Shown: positions 48,219 through 59,184 of the stretch, piece after piece
Layout of the letters: each line of letters starts with the position of its first letter
Position numbering within the stretch: the first letter of the stretch is position 1
NCBI RefSeq assembly: GCF_900009265.2
Contig: NZ_LR735009.1
Span: forward strand, 1 to 64,000
Origin: Planktothrix paucivesiculata PCC 9631
Lineage (GTDB): Bacteria > Cyanobacteriota > Cyanobacteriia > Cyanobacteriales > Microcoleaceae
Direction: 5' to 3'
Length of the DNA: 64,000 bases
Notes under the pieces: model-generated
What the model was told of the DNA's origin: nothing
Databases searched by the model: none
Seen by the model: the letters and a program-made list of their open reading frames with translations, nothing else
Made by a program: the position numbers and the translations under genes

Positions 48219-48479
48219 TTATACGTTACATCTTGTTACATTCCAACGAAACAAGATCAAAAATTCTGCTGCGGGGGGTTGCCAGTTGACTGTCGGCGCG
48301 GGTTCTCCAGGAACTGTTGTTGAGCCAATTTTAATCTAATCAAATCCTTCCTATCATTAAATAGAATTGAAACTGAATCAGGGTAAACATTTATCTCACC
48401 TCACGAATTCCTCAAATTTGGCATTTAACATCAACTGGAATTGGTCTGTTTTTTAAATTTAATAGGAAAAAACGGGATT

Positions 48480-51077
48480 ATGGTTTCACAAGTTGATATT
48501 AATACCGTCACTGGCCTATCTGAACAAGATGCGATCGCGCGGATCAAAGAGGAAGGCTACAATGAACTTCCTTCGGCGGGATCTCGTAATCTTTTCTCGA
48601 TCGCTTGGGAAATTATCCAAGATCCGATCTTCCTCTTGCTAGTTGGTGGCGGAGTTATTTATTGGGTTTTAGGTGACCTCCAGGAAGCTCTGATTTTATT
48701 AGGTTTTGTCTTTTTTATCACCGGAATTAGTCTCTACCAAGAAGGCAAAACCGAACACGCCCTAGAAGCCTTACGGGATCTTTCCAGTCCTCGCGCCTTG
48801 GTAATTCGAGATGGGGAGCGAAAACGGATTGCTGGGCGAGAAGTGGTTCGGGGAGACACTTTAGTCTTAGCAGAAGGCGATCGCGTACCTGCGGATGCCA
48901 TTGTGCTTTCTTGCTCAAACCTCTCCACCGATGAGTCGTTATTAACCGGGGAATCCCTACCTGTTCGCAAAGTTGCCGCGGTTGGTAACGTGGAAATGGC
49001 GCGTCCGGGGGGAGATGAGTTACCGTTTGTATATTCTGGCACCTTAGTAGTTCAGGGACAGGGAATTATTCAAGTCCAAGCCATCGGCGCTCAAACCGAG
49101 ATGGGCAAGATTGGCAAGGCTTTACAAACAGTCAAGCCAGAAGCTACCCCTTTGCAACTGGAAATGAATCAGTTGGTGAGCCGTTTGTTTGGTATCGCCT
49201 TATTCCTGTGTGTGGTGATTGTAGTAATTTATGGACTCACGCGAGGAGATTGGCTGAAAGGATTTCTGGCAGGAATTACCTTAGCCATGGCAATTTTGCC
49301 GAATGAATTTCCGGTTGTTGTAACCATCTTTTTGGCATTAGGAGCTTGGCGAATTTCTCAAAATCAGGTCTTAGCCCGTCGCACTTCGGCGGTGGAAACC
49401 TTGGGTTCCGCAACGGTTTTATGTGTGGATAAAACGGGGACGCTGACTCAGAATATTATGGCGGTGCAACAACTATTTGCCTATAACCAAGAAGAAAATC
49501 CTCAGCCCTATAATTTAGAATTAGATTCAAAAAAACCGCTTCCAGAATCAGTACATGAATTAGTAGAATTTTCTATTTTAGCAAGTCAAAGAGATCCCTT
49601 TGATCCGATGGAAAAAGCCTTTAAACAATTGGGCGAGCGCTCCCTCGCTAATACCGAACATTTACATAACGATTGGAAACTGTTGCGAGAATATCCCCTC
49701 TCACCGGATCTATTAGCAATGTCTCATGTTTGGCAATCAGCCGATGGTAAACAATATGAAATTGCTGCCAAAGGAGCGCCAGAAGCAATCGCCGATCTCT
49801 GTCATTTTACCCCCGAACAACAGCAAATTCTAGCCACGCAAATTACTAAAATGGCAGAGCAAGGATTGCGGGTGTTAGGTGTTGCCGCATCATCTTTACT
49901 TGATGCGCCACCCCCATTTTTACCTCCCCATCCCTCCGTGAGTCCCGATCATTTACCCGATCAGCAACATGACTTTCCCTTTCAATTTCTAGGATTAGTG
50001 GGACTTTCCGACCCAGTGCGTCCAACCGTGGCGGCCGCGATTCAAGAATGTTATACCGCCGGGATTCGAGTCGTGATGATTACCGGGGATTATCCGGGCA
50101 CGGCTCAAACCATTGCCCGTCAGATTGGATTGATGCAAATGGGGGCGATTGTGACTGGGGCCGAATTAGATGGGATGAGTGACGCTGAACTTCAGGAGCG
50201 GATTCAAAGTACGAATATCTTTGCTAGGGCAATTCCTGAACAAAAATTACGGATAGTTAATGCTTTAAAATCCAAAGGAGAAGTCGTTGCCATGACCGGG
50301 GATGGTGTCAATGATGCCCCGGCTTTAAAATCAGCCCAAATCGGGATTGCGATGGGTGAAAGAGGCACAGATGTGGCTAGGGAATCGGCGGCGTTAGTGT
50401 TATTAGATGATGATTTTTCTTCAATTGTGCAAGCGGTTAAACTGGGGCGGCGAATTTTTGATAATCTTCGCAAGGCTATGGCTTATCTTTTAGCAATTCA
50501 TATTCCCATTGCTGGGATGTCTTTAATTCCAGTATTGTTTAAGTTACCATTAGTATTACTTCCGGTTCACGTTGCATTTTTACATTTAATTATTGATCCA
50601 GCTTGTTCAATTGTGTTAGAAGCCGAACCCGCAGAAGAAACAGTAATGAAGCGTCCTCCCCGCAATTCTAAAGATCCCTTATTTGGTAGGAAAACTGTTG
50701 GTTTGGCGATGTTACAAGGAGGGGCAATTTTAACGATTGTTCTCGTAATTTTTGTGATTTCGCTCTATCGCGGACAAGGAGAACTTGATGCCCGGGCGTT
50801 AACGTTTACGGCATTAATTTTAGCCAATTTAGGACTGATTTTGAGTGCCAGTTCTTCGGCGCCCCTGAGCTTAAAAATACTTAAATCTCCTAATGCTGCC
50901 CTTTGGTGGGTTATGGGTGGAGGAATATTTTTTCTGGCGATGGTGCTTTATGTTCCCTTCTTGCGTCAATTATTTAGCTTCTCTTTTCTGCATCCAATTG
51001 ATATTGCTATTTGTCTACTTGGTGGCGGGATTAGTTTAGTCTGGTTTGAACAGTTAAAGTTACTTAATCAACGGTAA
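48480..51077 (+). CDS. Cation-translocating P-type ATPase
   Basis: An 865-residue P2-type ATPase. N-terminal cation-ATPase domain, A-domain LLTGESLPV, phosphorylation site CVDKTGTLTQN, and GDGVNDAPALKSAQIGIAMG. The M4 motif reads AILPNEFPVVV in place of the PEGLP of calcium pumps. It resembles the group with PEEFP, whose transported ion is unknown. TTG 48441 opens the frame, but ATG 48480 fits the family. Confidence 0.9.
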   Translation: MVSQVDINTVTGLSEQDAIARIKEEGYNELPSAGSRNLFSIAWEIIQDPIFLLLVGGGVIYWVLGDLQEALILLGFVFFITGISLYQEGKTEHALEALRDLSSPRALVIRDGERKRIAGREVVRGDTLVLAEGDRVPADAIVLSCSNLSTDESLLTGESLPVRKVAAVGNVEMARPGGDELPFVYSGTLVVQGQGIIQVQAIGAQTEMGKIGKALQTVKPEATPLQLEMNQLVSRLFGIALFLCVVIVVIYGLTRGDWLKGFLAGITLAMAILPNEFPVVVTIFLALGAWRISQNQVLARRTSAVETLGSATVLCVDKTGTLTQNIMAVQQLFAYNQEENPQPYNLELDSKKPLPESVHELVEFSILASQRDPFDPMEKAFKQLGERSLANTEHLHNDWKLLREYPLSPDLLAMSHVWQSADGKQYEIAAKGAPEAIADLCHFTPEQQQILATQITKMAEQGLRVLGVAASSLLDAPPPFLPPHPSVSPDHLPDQQHDFPFQFLGLVGLSDPVRPTVAAAIQECYTAGIRVVMITGDYPGTAQTIARQIGLMQMGAIVTGAELDGMSDAELQERIQSTNIFARAIPEQKLRIVNALKSKGEVVAMTGDGVNDAPALKSAQIGIAMGERGTDVARESAALVLLDDDFSSIVQAVKLGRRIFDNLRKAMAYLLAIHIPIAGMSLIPVLFKLPLVLLPVHVAFLHLIIDPACSIVLEAEPAEETVMKRPPRNSKDPLFGRKTVGLAMLQGGAILTIVLVIFVISLYRGQGELDARALTFTALILANLGLILSASSSAPLSLKILKSPNAALWWVMGGGIFFLAMVLYVPFLRQLFSFSFLHPIDIAICLLGGGISLVWFEQLKLLNQR

Positions 51078-51127
51078 ACTGTTTTGAGGCATGGTCAATC
51101 TTTTTATTGCATTTACGGCATAAACTA

Positions 51128-51400
51128 ATGGAAAATACGTTGTTTGATAAAGTGTTCCGGGACAGTGAAGGCAAAATTGTTCTCGCTCAGATGCCAAACC
51201 TACCCCTGATTGTCTGGATTGTAGCTAGTTTATTAAAGATAATTTTTACAACAGGTAGGATTAATCTAGGATTAGACCTAATAGCTTTTGGCTCCTTGTT
51301 TACTTGGGCTTGGGAAGAATTATTTCAAGGCGTTAATTACTTTCGTAGAGTATTAGGTCTTCTGGTGCTTGTTGGTCTGATTGCATCAAAACTTCAATAA
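51128..51400 (+). CDS. Small membrane protein
   Basis: A 90-residue protein starting MENTLFDKVFRDSEGKIVLA, with two or three hydrophobic helices (PLIVWIVASLLKIIF, LIAFGSLFTWAWEELFQG). No family named. It follows the ATPase by 50 bp and may share its transcript. ATG 51128 is preferred over TTG 51107. Confidence 0.7.
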   Translation: MENTLFDKVFRDSEGKIVLAQMPNLPLIVWIVASLLKIIFTTGRINLGLDLIAFGSLFTWAWEELFQGVNYFRRVLGLLVLVGLIASKLQ

Positions 51401-51541
51401 GTAGGTAAGCATCAATGTGCCAAAAGCCTTAACATGAATAATTATGTTAATTTTATGGTGGGTGATAATAGAAATGATTTCGGTCATAATCAAAAATTGA
51501 GGGAAGTTACCCACCCTAAGGTTTCATAGCGAGTTATGATT

Positions 51542-51850
51542 TTAATGTTCAACCGCAACCGTTAATTTTAACCCGAAAGTATTTAACCACAACCCTAATA
51601 AATAAATTTCTCGACTTCCTTCAATTGATAATAACTGTTCTAATGCTTCTAAATGTTGATTAAGTTGTTCTTGAGATAGTTTGCCTTCCCCTAGTGCTTC
51701 TGCTACATTTGCCAAAGCCTGTTTGAATAATAAAGGTTCAGGATCTTTTTCTTCCATAATTGCCTCTAAATACCCGGCGGCTTCTTCGGGGTCTTTAAGA
51801 CTTTCAATTAAAAAATCAGGGTAACTTAAACCTTTAACTCCCGTCTGCAT
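51542..51850 (-). CDS. HigA/COG3636-like antitoxin, degenerate HTH
   Basis: A 102-residue protein reading FLIESLKDPEEAAGYLEAIM, then LLFKQALANVAEALGEGKLS and a C-terminal LNTFGLKLTVAVEH. The LKDPEEAAxYL start and FGLKL end match the addiction-module antidote family (COG3636), but the HTH part is altered. No toxin partner is adjacent. ATG 51850 has AGGAG 7 bp upstream; an upstream in-frame codon at 51874 is less likely. Confidence 0.6.
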   Translation of the reverse strand: MQTGVKGLSYPDFLIESLKDPEEAAGYLEAIMEEKDPEPLLFKQALANVAEALGEGKLSQEQLNQHLEALEQLLSIEGSREIYLLGLWLNTFGLKLTVAVEH

Positions 51851-51995
51851 AGTTAACTCCTGTAATCTTTTCAATACTCCCGAAAATATTACCCCTGGGG
51901 GTTAACCGGATGGGTCAGACGTTACATGGCGTAACAACACGATACAATAGGATAGATCTAGCCAGAAACCCTATAGACAAGGAGATAAGCAACGC

Positions 51996-54023
51996 ATGGG
52001 CAAGGTAGTCGGCATTGACTTGGGAACAACAAACTCTGTGGTTGCGGTCATGGAGGGCGGAAAACCCGTTGTGATTGCTAACTCTGAAGGGATGCGAACC
52101 ACCCCCTCCGTCGTTGGGTTTACCAAGGAAGGAGAACGCATCGTGGGACAGATGGCTAGACGACAGGCGGTTTTGAATCCCCAAAACACCTTTTATGGCG
52201 TAAAACGACTCATGGGTTGTCGCTATTCTGACCTCACCGCCGCCTCTAAACGGGTTCCCTACACGATGCGACGGGATGAAACCGATAATATTCGGATTAA
52301 ATGTCCCCGAGTTAATAAGGATTTTGCCCCGGAAGAACTTTCGGGAATGATCTTAAAAAAATTAGTTGAAGAAGCAACTCGTTATTTAGGGGAAGAAATT
52401 ACTGGGGCTGTAATTACGGTTCCCGCCTATTTTAATGATTCTCAAAGACAAGCGACCAGAGACGCCGGACGCATTGCCGGATTAGACGTTAAACGCATTT
52501 TAAATGAACCGACGGCGGCTTCTTTGGCTTATGGTTTAGAACGGCAAGATTATGGCACGATTTTAGTTTTTGATTTGGGTGGCGGCACCTTTGATGTCTC
52601 AATTTTAGAGGTCGGGGAAGGGGTATTTGAAGTTAAATCGACCTGTGGAGATACCCAACTGGGCGGGACGGATTTTGATCAGAAAATTGTCGATTGGTTA
52701 GCCGAACAATTCCTATCAGAAGAAGCGGTGGATTTAAGGCGCGATCGCCAATCTTTACAACGCTTAACAGAAGCCGCAGAAAAGGCTAAAATAGAGCTTT
52801 CTGGGGTGGGAGTTACGGATATTAATTTACCCTTTATTGCCGCTACCGAAGACGGCCCGAAACACTTGGAAATTCGCCTAACTAGAGGGGAATTTGAGGG
52901 GTTATGTGGGGATTTAATTCAACGGTTACGCCGTCCGGTGAAACAGGCTTTAGCCGATGCGGGATTAACCTCTAATGATATTGATGATGTCATTTTAGTG
53001 GGCGGTTCTACCCGAATGCCCATGGTGCAACAATTAGTTAGAAGTTTAATTGATTTAGAACCGAATCAAGGAGTTAATCCTGATGAAGTGGTAGCCGTTG
53101 GGGCGGCGATTCAAGCGGGAATTTTAGCCGGAGATGTGCGGGATATTTTATTATTAGACGTGACTCCGTTATCCTTAGGATTAGAAACGATTGGGGGAGT
53201 AATGAAAAAATTAATTCCCCGTAACACTACTATTCCTGTGCGACGTTCTGATATTTTTTCAACATCTGAAAATAACCAAACCTTAGTAGAAGTTCATATC
53301 TTACAAGGAGAACGAGAATTAGCCGTTGATAATAAATCTTTAGGACGGTTTAAATTAACTGGAATTCCGCCCGCACCGAGGGGGGTTCCTCAAGTTCAAG
53401 TGGCACTTGATATTGATGCCAATGGTATTTTACAAGTCACCGCCTTAGATAAGACCACCGGACGGGAACAAAGTGTAATTATTCAAGGTGCTTCTACCCT
53501 ATCTCAAGACGAAGTTAATCGCATGATTAGGGATGCGGAAAAATATGCAGAAGTGGATCGTTTACAACGGGAAAAAGTCGAAAAACGCAACCGCGCCCAA
53601 GCCTTAACCTATCAAGCCGAACGACAATTAAGGGAAGTTGCCTTAGATTATGGAATGCAATTTGCTCAACGTCAACGGTCAAGAATTGAAACCTTAATTC
53701 GGTCTTTAAGAGATAGTTTAGAACGGGATGATGATCGAGGAATTGATCAAATTAGTGTGGATTTACAGGACGCTTTATATGAGTTAAGTCGGGAAGTCTC
53801 CGTCTTTACCATGGAGGATGATGAGGATGATTTATTTGGTTCAATTCGCCGAACTTTTTCCGGTGAAAAACGTCGTGTTGATCCCTACGAACCTCAAACT
53901 CGCAGTTATCCCCGTTATGACCAACAACGCAATAACAATGGTAGTAGTTTAGGCGGGGGTACAACTCGCTCTCGTCGCTATTCTCAAAATGATAATTGGG
54001 ATGATGATGATGATTGGTTGTAA
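51996..54023 (+). CDS. dnaK1: Hsp70 chaperone DnaK1
   Basis: A 675-residue Hsp70. [36 protein letters not shown] and [16 protein letters not shown] are the ATPase signatures. The C-terminus is a DnaK1-like divergent tail ending [11 protein letters not shown], not the EEVD-like end of DnaK2. A J-protein follows at 54082. AAGGAG lies 14 bp upstream of ATG 51996. Confidence 0.95.
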   Translation: MGKVVGIDLGTTNSVVAVMEGGKPVVIANSEGMRTTPSVVGFTKEGERIVGQMARRQAVLNPQNTFYGVKRLMGCRYSDLTAASKRVPYTMRRDETDNIRIKCPRVNKDFAPEELSGMILKKLVEEATRYLGEEITGAVITVPAYFNDSQRQATRDAGRIAGLDVKRILNEPTAASLAYGLERQDYGTILVFDLGGGTFDVSILEVGEGVFEVKSTCGDTQLGGTDFDQKIVDWLAEQFLSEEAVDLRRDRQSLQRLTEAAEKAKIELSGVGVTDINLPFIAATEDGPKHLEIRLTRGEFEGLCGDLIQRLRRPVKQALADAGLTSNDIDDVILVGGSTRMPMVQQLVRSLIDLEPNQGVNPDEVVAVGAAIQAGILAGDVRDILLLDVTPLSLGLETIGGVMKKLIPRNTTIPVRRSDIFSTSENNQTLVEVHILQGERELAVDNKSLGRFKLTGIPPAPRGVPQVQVALDIDANGILQVTALDKTTGREQSVIIQGASTLSQDEVNRMIRDAEKYAEVDRLQREKVEKRNRAQALTYQAERQLREVALDYGMQFAQRQRSRIETLIRSLRDSLERDDDRGIDQISVDLQDALYELSREVSVFTMEDDEDDLFGSIRRTFSGEKRRVDPYEPQTRSYPRYDQQRNNNGSSLGGGTTRSRRYSQNDNWDDDDDWL

Positions 54024-54081
54024 CAACCCTAGAAACCTGGTTTCTGCTGACAAAACCTATACTGTAACCTAAATTTAACCT

Positions 54082-55071
54082 ATGCAAAATTTTCGGAATT
54101 ATTATCAGATTTTAGGGGTTTCCCGAGAAGCATCCGTCGATGACATTAAGAAAGTTTATCGACGACTCGCCAGACAATATCACCCCGACTTAAACCCAGG
54201 AGATAAGGAAGCGGAAGAAACTTTTAAAGATATTGGAGAAGCCTATAATATTCTATCCGATCCTGAAAAACGAGCGCAATATGATGATTATAGTCAATTT
54301 TGGAAACAAAAAGGGTTTCAAGATTGGCAAAAAAATGCTTTTTCCGGGATTAAAAATTGGGGAAGTCGTCGGACAATTTCTCAAACTGAAGATGTAGATT
54401 ATGGGGATTTTTCTGATTTTGATACTTTCGTTGATCAATTATTAGGACGGCGGCGAGAAGTCCGAACAGTTGACCCGAAAGCCCCTCAAATGACGGCGGC
54501 TGACCCCTATAATTCTCCTCGGACAAAAGCGGTTTATAAACCCACTCCCCGGGAAACTAAACGGGATATTGAGGCGCGATTAACTTTACCTTTAGAAAAA
54601 GCCTATACTGGAGGGACAGAAAGGATTCGTTTAGAAGATGGACGCTCTTTAGAAGTGGATTTACCGCCCGGAATGGTCAAGGGTCAACAAATTAGATTGA
54701 AAAATCAAGGAATGAATGGCGGAGATTTATTCCTAAAAATTAATATTACTCCCCATGCCTTTTTTCGGTTGGAAAAATCAGAAATTTATTGTCAAATTCC
54801 AGTCACTCCCACGGAAGCGGTATTGGGGGGAGAAATTGATATTCCCACGTTAGATGGTTTAGTTAAAATGCGTTTACCCTTGGGGGTAGTATCGGGTCAA
54901 AGGTTACGATTAGCTAATAAAGGTTATCCCAATCCTCAAGGAGAAAGGGGAGATCAATTAATTGAAATTCAAGTAGTTATTCCTAAAAATATTACCCCTC
55001 AAGAGAGAGAATTATATGAGAAATTACGTCAAATTGAAACCTTTAAACCCCGTCAAAATTTAAGGCTTTGA
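54082..55071 (+). CDS. DnaJ-type co-chaperone without zinc finger (CbpA-like)
   Basis: A 329-residue J-protein. J domain with [16 protein letters not shown] (HPD) at residues 5-70, a Gly-poor spacer, then two C-terminal substrate-binding beta domains ([33 protein letters not shown]). No CxxCxGxG repeats, so type B. Pairs with dnaK1 upstream. Confidence 0.92.
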   Translation: MQNFRNYYQILGVSREASVDDIKKVYRRLARQYHPDLNPGDKEAEETFKDIGEAYNILSDPEKRAQYDDYSQFWKQKGFQDWQKNAFSGIKNWGSRRTISQTEDVDYGDFSDFDTFVDQLLGRRREVRTVDPKAPQMTAADPYNSPRTKAVYKPTPRETKRDIEARLTLPLEKAYTGGTERIRLEDGRSLEVDLPPGMVKGQQIRLKNQGMNGGDLFLKINITPHAFFRLEKSEIYCQIPVTPTEAVLGGEIDIPTLDGLVKMRLPLGVVSGQRLRLANKGYPNPQGERGDQLIEIQVVIPKNITPQERELYEKLRQIETFKPRQNLRL

Positions 55072-55166
55072 CAAAATCCTCGCCCTGAACTGACGGGGAC
55101 TTCCTGAGCAACAAATCCTCAAACCCAGAAGGTTAAATCTTTTCTTCCCTCTGGCCTGTTGCTATA

Positions 55167-55892
55167 TTACTCAATCCAACCCGAACGTAAAGCCCGAACT
55201 GCGGCCTGAGTCCGATCATCCGCACAGAGCTTATTCAGAATACTCCGAACATGGGTTTTAACCGTTCCCACCGTAATATAAAGTTTTTCGGCAATTTCCG
55301 CATTACTACGTCCGGCCACAATCAGTTCTAAAACCTCCAATTCCCGTTCCGTTAACGGGCAAGACTCCAGAAATTGTTGATATTCGGCTTCTACCGCATT
55401 AATCATCACCGTTTTCTGATCCCCAGGCGCGGGAATAGGAATATCCGGTTGTTTTTTCTTCGCTTGCTTGAGAACCGTGCGGGCAATTACCGGATCAATC
55501 CAAGCATTACCTTCATAGGTGGTATTGATGGCTTCCTTGAGTTTATCCAGACTCACATCCTTAACACTATAGGAATCGGCCCCGGCCGCAAAAGCGCCCA
55601 TCACCGCATCCTCATTATCGTGCATCGTCAGGATCAAAACTTTCGTTTCTCGCGCCCGGTTTGCCGCAATATGTTGTTTAAACTTTTGGGTTAATTCGAT
55701 ACCGTCCATATCGGGCAAACCAATATCAATAATGGCAATATCTGGCTGGGTTTGTTTGAGAATTTCTAAACCCTTTTTGCCATTGGCTGCCTCGCCAACA
55801 ATCTTCATATTACTTTCCTGTTCCAAGGCTGTCCTTAAACCCACGCGGGTTAAATCATGATCCTCTACAAGAACAATACTAATTTTAGTCAT
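55167..55892 (-). CDS. NarL/FixJ-family response regulator
   Basis: A 241-residue protein with a receiver domain (phosphoacceptor Asp in IIDIGLPDMDG) and a C-terminal LuxR-type HTH (LTERELEVLELIVAGRSNAE, VGTVKTHVRSILNKL). It is divergent from the REC-histidine kinase at 56012, so the two may work together. Target genes unknown. Confidence 0.92.
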   Translation of the reverse strand: MTKISIVLVEDHDLTRVGLRTALEQESNMKIVGEAANGKKGLEILKQTQPDIAIIDIGLPDMDGIELTQKFKQHIAANRARETKVLILTMHDNEDAVMGAFAAGADSYSVKDVSLDKLKEAINTTYEGNAWIDPVIARTVLKQAKKKQPDIPIPAPGDQKTVMINAVEAEYQQFLESCPLTERELEVLELIVAGRSNAEIAEKLYITVGTVKTHVRSILNKLCADDRTQAAVRALRSGWIE

Positions 55893-56011
55893 GGTAAAAG
55901 TTTATTATTTTTTGTGTTTATTATGGGGGAATTTGTTGTTAAAATTAATCACAAATTCCAGACTCATACTAACCTGATCACGTTGTTTATTGAAAAAAAC
56001 TTTTCAAAATT

Positions 56012-57145
56012 ATGCCTCGTTCTATTAATCCCCCTCCCAAATCCAGCGATCGAATTTTAGCCGTGGATGATTCCCCCGATAATCTATTTTTAGTGGAGGC
56101 CATTCTAGCCGAAGAAGGATACGAAGTGATCTGTAAATCCGATGGCATTTCTGCCCTAGCATTAATTAAAACCGATCCTCCTGATTTAGTTTTATTGGAT
56201 GTGATGATGCCTGGGATTGACGGCTATGAAGTCACTAGAAGGATTCGCACTAATCCCCATCTTCCCTTTATCCCCATTTTATTAATTACCGCCCATCACC
56301 ATTCTAGTGTGGTTGAGGGATTAGATGCCGGGGCGGATGATTTCATTCGCAAACCCGTAGAGGTGGATGAACTTCTAGCCCGAGTCCGATCACTGCTTCG
56401 ACTTAAACATAGCATTGATCAACAAAAGGCGATGTCTCGACAACGGGAAGACTTTGTTTCCCGCCTGACCCATGATCTGCGAACTCCTTTGGTCGCTGCC
56501 GATCGAATGTTACATCTATTCGGACAAGGTGCTTTAGGGGAAATCTCCCCCACGATGCAAGAAGCGATCGCATCGATGATTAAAAGTAACCAAAACCTGC
56601 TGCAAATGGTCAACACCTTACTGGAAGTTTATCGGTATGAAGCGGGTCGCAAAACCTTAACCTTCTCCTATTTTGATTGGGGTCAACTGATTCAGGAAGT
56701 GATCACCGAACTCACCCCCCTGATTCAAAATCAAGAATTGGTGATTGAGTTTACCCCTCCCCCGGATAGTCTGACCCATCCCCCGATAATTCTGGGCGAT
56801 CCCTTAGAAATCCGACGAGTGGTGACAAATTTAGTCGGGAATGCGGTTAAATTTACGGATCAGGGGGTTGTAAAAATTCGTTTGCAGCGAAGCTCCGACC
56901 TTCACCCGGAAAAAGTGATGATTTTGGAGGTTGAAGATAGCGGGATCGGCATCTCTACGGCTGATCAAGCACTGATCTTTGAACGATTCCGCCAAGGTAA
57001 TAATAAGCGATCGGGGAGTGGGTTAGGATTGCACCTGGTTTCATTAATTGTAGAGGCCCATAAAGGCACAATTGAAGTGCAATCTCAAATCGGTCAGGGA
57101 AGTATCTTTAGGGTTTGTTTACCTGTGGAAATACCTAAATCTTAG
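56012..57145 (+). CDS. Hybrid REC-histidine kinase
   Basis: A 377-residue protein with an N-terminal receiver (LLDVMMPGIDGYEV) and then a histidine kinase core (H-box THDLRTPLVAADRML, N-box VGNAVKFTDQG, G1 DSGIGISTAD, G2 GSGLGLHLV). No transmembrane segment, so it is a cytosolic sensor. 119 bp from the divergent response regulator. Confidence 0.92.
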   Translation: MPRSINPPPKSSDRILAVDDSPDNLFLVEAILAEEGYEVICKSDGISALALIKTDPPDLVLLDVMMPGIDGYEVTRRIRTNPHLPFIPILLITAHHHSSVVEGLDAGADDFIRKPVEVDELLARVRSLLRLKHSIDQQKAMSRQREDFVSRLTHDLRTPLVAADRMLHLFGQGALGEISPTMQEAIASMIKSNQNLLQMVNTLLEVYRYEAGRKTLTFSYFDWGQLIQEVITELTPLIQNQELVIEFTPPPDSLTHPPIILGDPLEIRRVVTNLVGNAVKFTDQGVVKIRLQRSSDLHPEKVMILEVEDSGIGISTADQALIFERFRQGNNKRSGSGLGLHLVSLIVEAHKGTIEVQSQIGQGSIFRVCLPVEIPKS

Positions 57146-57230
57146 GGATTTGTGATCACGGGCGACAACCTTTCACCTATACTGATAAGTTGCCCTGATT
57201 TAAACCTTAGTCTAGCTTTTATTAAGAGTC

Positions 57231-59033
57231 ATGCGAACCCACTACTGCGGCAATCTACGATCAACCCATATTGGCGAAACTCTCACCCTCTGCGGGTGGG
57301 TTGATCGACGCCGTGATCATGGGGGTGTAATCTTTTTGGATTTACGCGATCGCACGGGTATTGTTCAAATTGTCAGCGACCCCGAACGAACCCCCGACTC
57401 CTACAACATCGCTGAAACCCTGCGAAATGAATATGTGGTGAAAATCACCGGGCGAGTCTCCCAACGTCCTCCCGAGTCCCTCAACCCCAAATTAGCCACC
57501 GGGGAAATCGAAATTTACGCCGAACAGATTGAACTTTTGAATGGACTGGGAAAACAATTACCCTTTCAAATTTCCATCTCCGAAACCGAAACAGTTCGGG
57601 AAGATTTACGCCTAAAATATCGCTATTTAGATTTGCGTCGAGAACGCATGAGTCGGAATTTACACCTGCGCCATGAAGTCGTCAAAGCCATGCGAAGGTT
57701 TTTAGAAGATCAGGAACAGTTTATCGAAGTTGAAACCCCGATTTTAACCCGTTCTACTCCTGAAGGGGCGCGGGATTATTTAGTGCCGAGTCGAGTTAAT
57801 CCTGGGGAATGGTTTGCCCTACCCCAATCGCCCCAACTGTTTAAACAATTATTAATGGTATCGGGATTTGATCGTTATTATCAAATTGCCCGGTGTTTCC
57901 GAGATGAAGATTTACGCGCCGATCGCCAACCGGAATTTACCCAATTAGATATGGAAATGAGCTTCATGACCCAGGAAGGAATTCTGGCGTTAAATGAAGC
58001 CTTAGTTGCCCATATTTTTAAAACCGTTAAAGGGATTGAAATTCCCCATCCTTTCCCCCGTTTAACCTATAAAGAAGCCTTAGATCGTTATGGCAGTGAT
58101 AAACCCGATACCCGCTTTGGTTTAGAGTTAGTAGACGTTTCTGATATTGTTAAAAATTGTGGATTTAAGGTATTTTCCGGGTCAGTAGCATCGGGAGGAA
58201 TTGTTAAAATTTTACCGATTCCTGGTGGAAATGATGCGATTTCTAATATGCGAATTAAACCCGGTGGGGATTTGTTTAAAGAAGCCAGTGAAGCCGGGGC
58301 TAAAGGGTTAGCTTTTATCCGAGTCCGGGAGGATGGGATTGATACGATTGGCGCAATTAAAGATAACTTAACCGCCGAACAAAAACAGGAAATCTTAACC
58401 CGCACCCATGCCAAGCCGGGGGATTTACTCTTATTTGGGGCAGGGGATATTGCCACAGTTAATAAAACCTTAGACCGTTTACGTCTATTTATTGGGAAGG
58501 AATTAGAACTCATTGATCCGAGTAAAAATAATTTATTGTGGATTGTTGAGTTTCCGATGTTTGAATGGAATGCAGAAGAAAACCGCTTAGAAGCCCTCCA
58601 TCACCCCTTCACGGCCCCCCATCCCGATGATATTAATGATTTATCCCAAGCCCGGGCGCAAGCCTACGATTTAGTCTTAAATGGCTATGAAATTGGCGGC
58701 GGAAGTCTGCGGATTTATAAACGGGAGATTCAAGAACAGGTATTTTCAACTATTGGATTAACGATGGAAGAAGCCTATAACAAATTTGGCTTTTTATTAG
58801 AGGCATTTGAGTATGGAACTCCCCCCCATGGTGGCATTGCCTACGGTTTGGATCGGTTAGTAATGTTATTATCGGGAGAGGAATCGATTCGAGATGTGAT
58901 TGCATTTCCTAAGACCCAGCAAGCGGGTTGTCTATTAACTAATGCTCCTTCGGGCGTGGATCAAAAACAGTTAAAGGAATTGCACGTTGCTTCGACTTAT
59001 AGCAGGGAAAAGGGAACAGGGAATAGGCAATAG
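57231..59033 (+). CDS. aspS: Aspartate-tRNA ligase
   Basis: A 600-residue bacterial-type AspRS with an OB-fold ([20 protein letters not shown]), motif 1 ([20 protein letters not shown]), motif 2 ([20 protein letters not shown]), the GAD insert domain and motif 3 ([20 protein letters not shown]). The normal C-terminus ends near LKELHV; the last residues ([13 protein letters not shown]) run into a CAATAGG heptamer array that supplies the stop codon. Confidence 0.96.
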   Translation: MRTHYCGNLRSTHIGETLTLCGWVDRRRDHGGVIFLDLRDRTGIVQIVSDPERTPDSYNIAETLRNEYVVKITGRVSQRPPESLNPKLATGEIEIYAEQIELLNGLGKQLPFQISISETETVREDLRLKYRYLDLRRERMSRNLHLRHEVVKAMRRFLEDQEQFIEVETPILTRSTPEGARDYLVPSRVNPGEWFALPQSPQLFKQLLMVSGFDRYYQIARCFRDEDLRADRQPEFTQLDMEMSFMTQEGILALNEALVAHIFKTVKGIEIPHPFPRLTYKEALDRYGSDKPDTRFGLELVDVSDIVKNCGFKVFSGSVASGGIVKILPIPGGNDAISNMRIKPGGDLFKEASEAGAKGLAFIRVREDGIDTIGAIKDNLTAEQKQEILTRTHAKPGDLLLFGAGDIATVNKTLDRLRLFIGKELELIDPSKNNLLWIVEFPMFEWNAEENRLEALHHPFTAPHPDDINDLSQARAQAYDLVLNGYEIGGGSLRIYKREIQEQVFSTIGLTMEEAYNKFGFLLEAFEYGTPPHGGIAYGLDRLVMLLSGEESIRDVIAFPKTQQAGCLLTNAPSGVDQKQLKELHVASTYSREKGTGNRQ

Positions 59034-59074
59034 GCAATAGGCAATAGGCAATAGGCAATAGGTAATAGGTAACA
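59019..59074. repeat. CAATAGG heptamer array overlapping aspS stop
   Basis: About seven 7-mers (GGAATAG, GCAATAG x5, GTAATAG x2) starting inside the aspS C-terminal codons. The first TAG in frame is the aspS stop. Unit length is 7 like the ATTACCC arrays. Confidence 0.85.
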
Positions 59075-59076
59075 GT

Positions 59077-59115
59077 AAAAAAGCACTCCTGATTGAGATC
59101 AAGGAGTGCTTTTTT
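59077..59115. terminator. aspS/glgP bidirectional terminator
   Basis: AAAAAAGCACTCCT (59077-59090) with AGGAGTGCTTTTTT (59102-59115) form a 14-bp stem around an 11-nt loop, with T/A tracts on both strands between convergent genes. Confidence 0.9.
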
Positions 59116-59184
59116 AATAAAAGGGGAGGGAAACTATCAGAAATCTATCAGATAAAATTCACCTGATTTTAATTAGCTTTTGGA

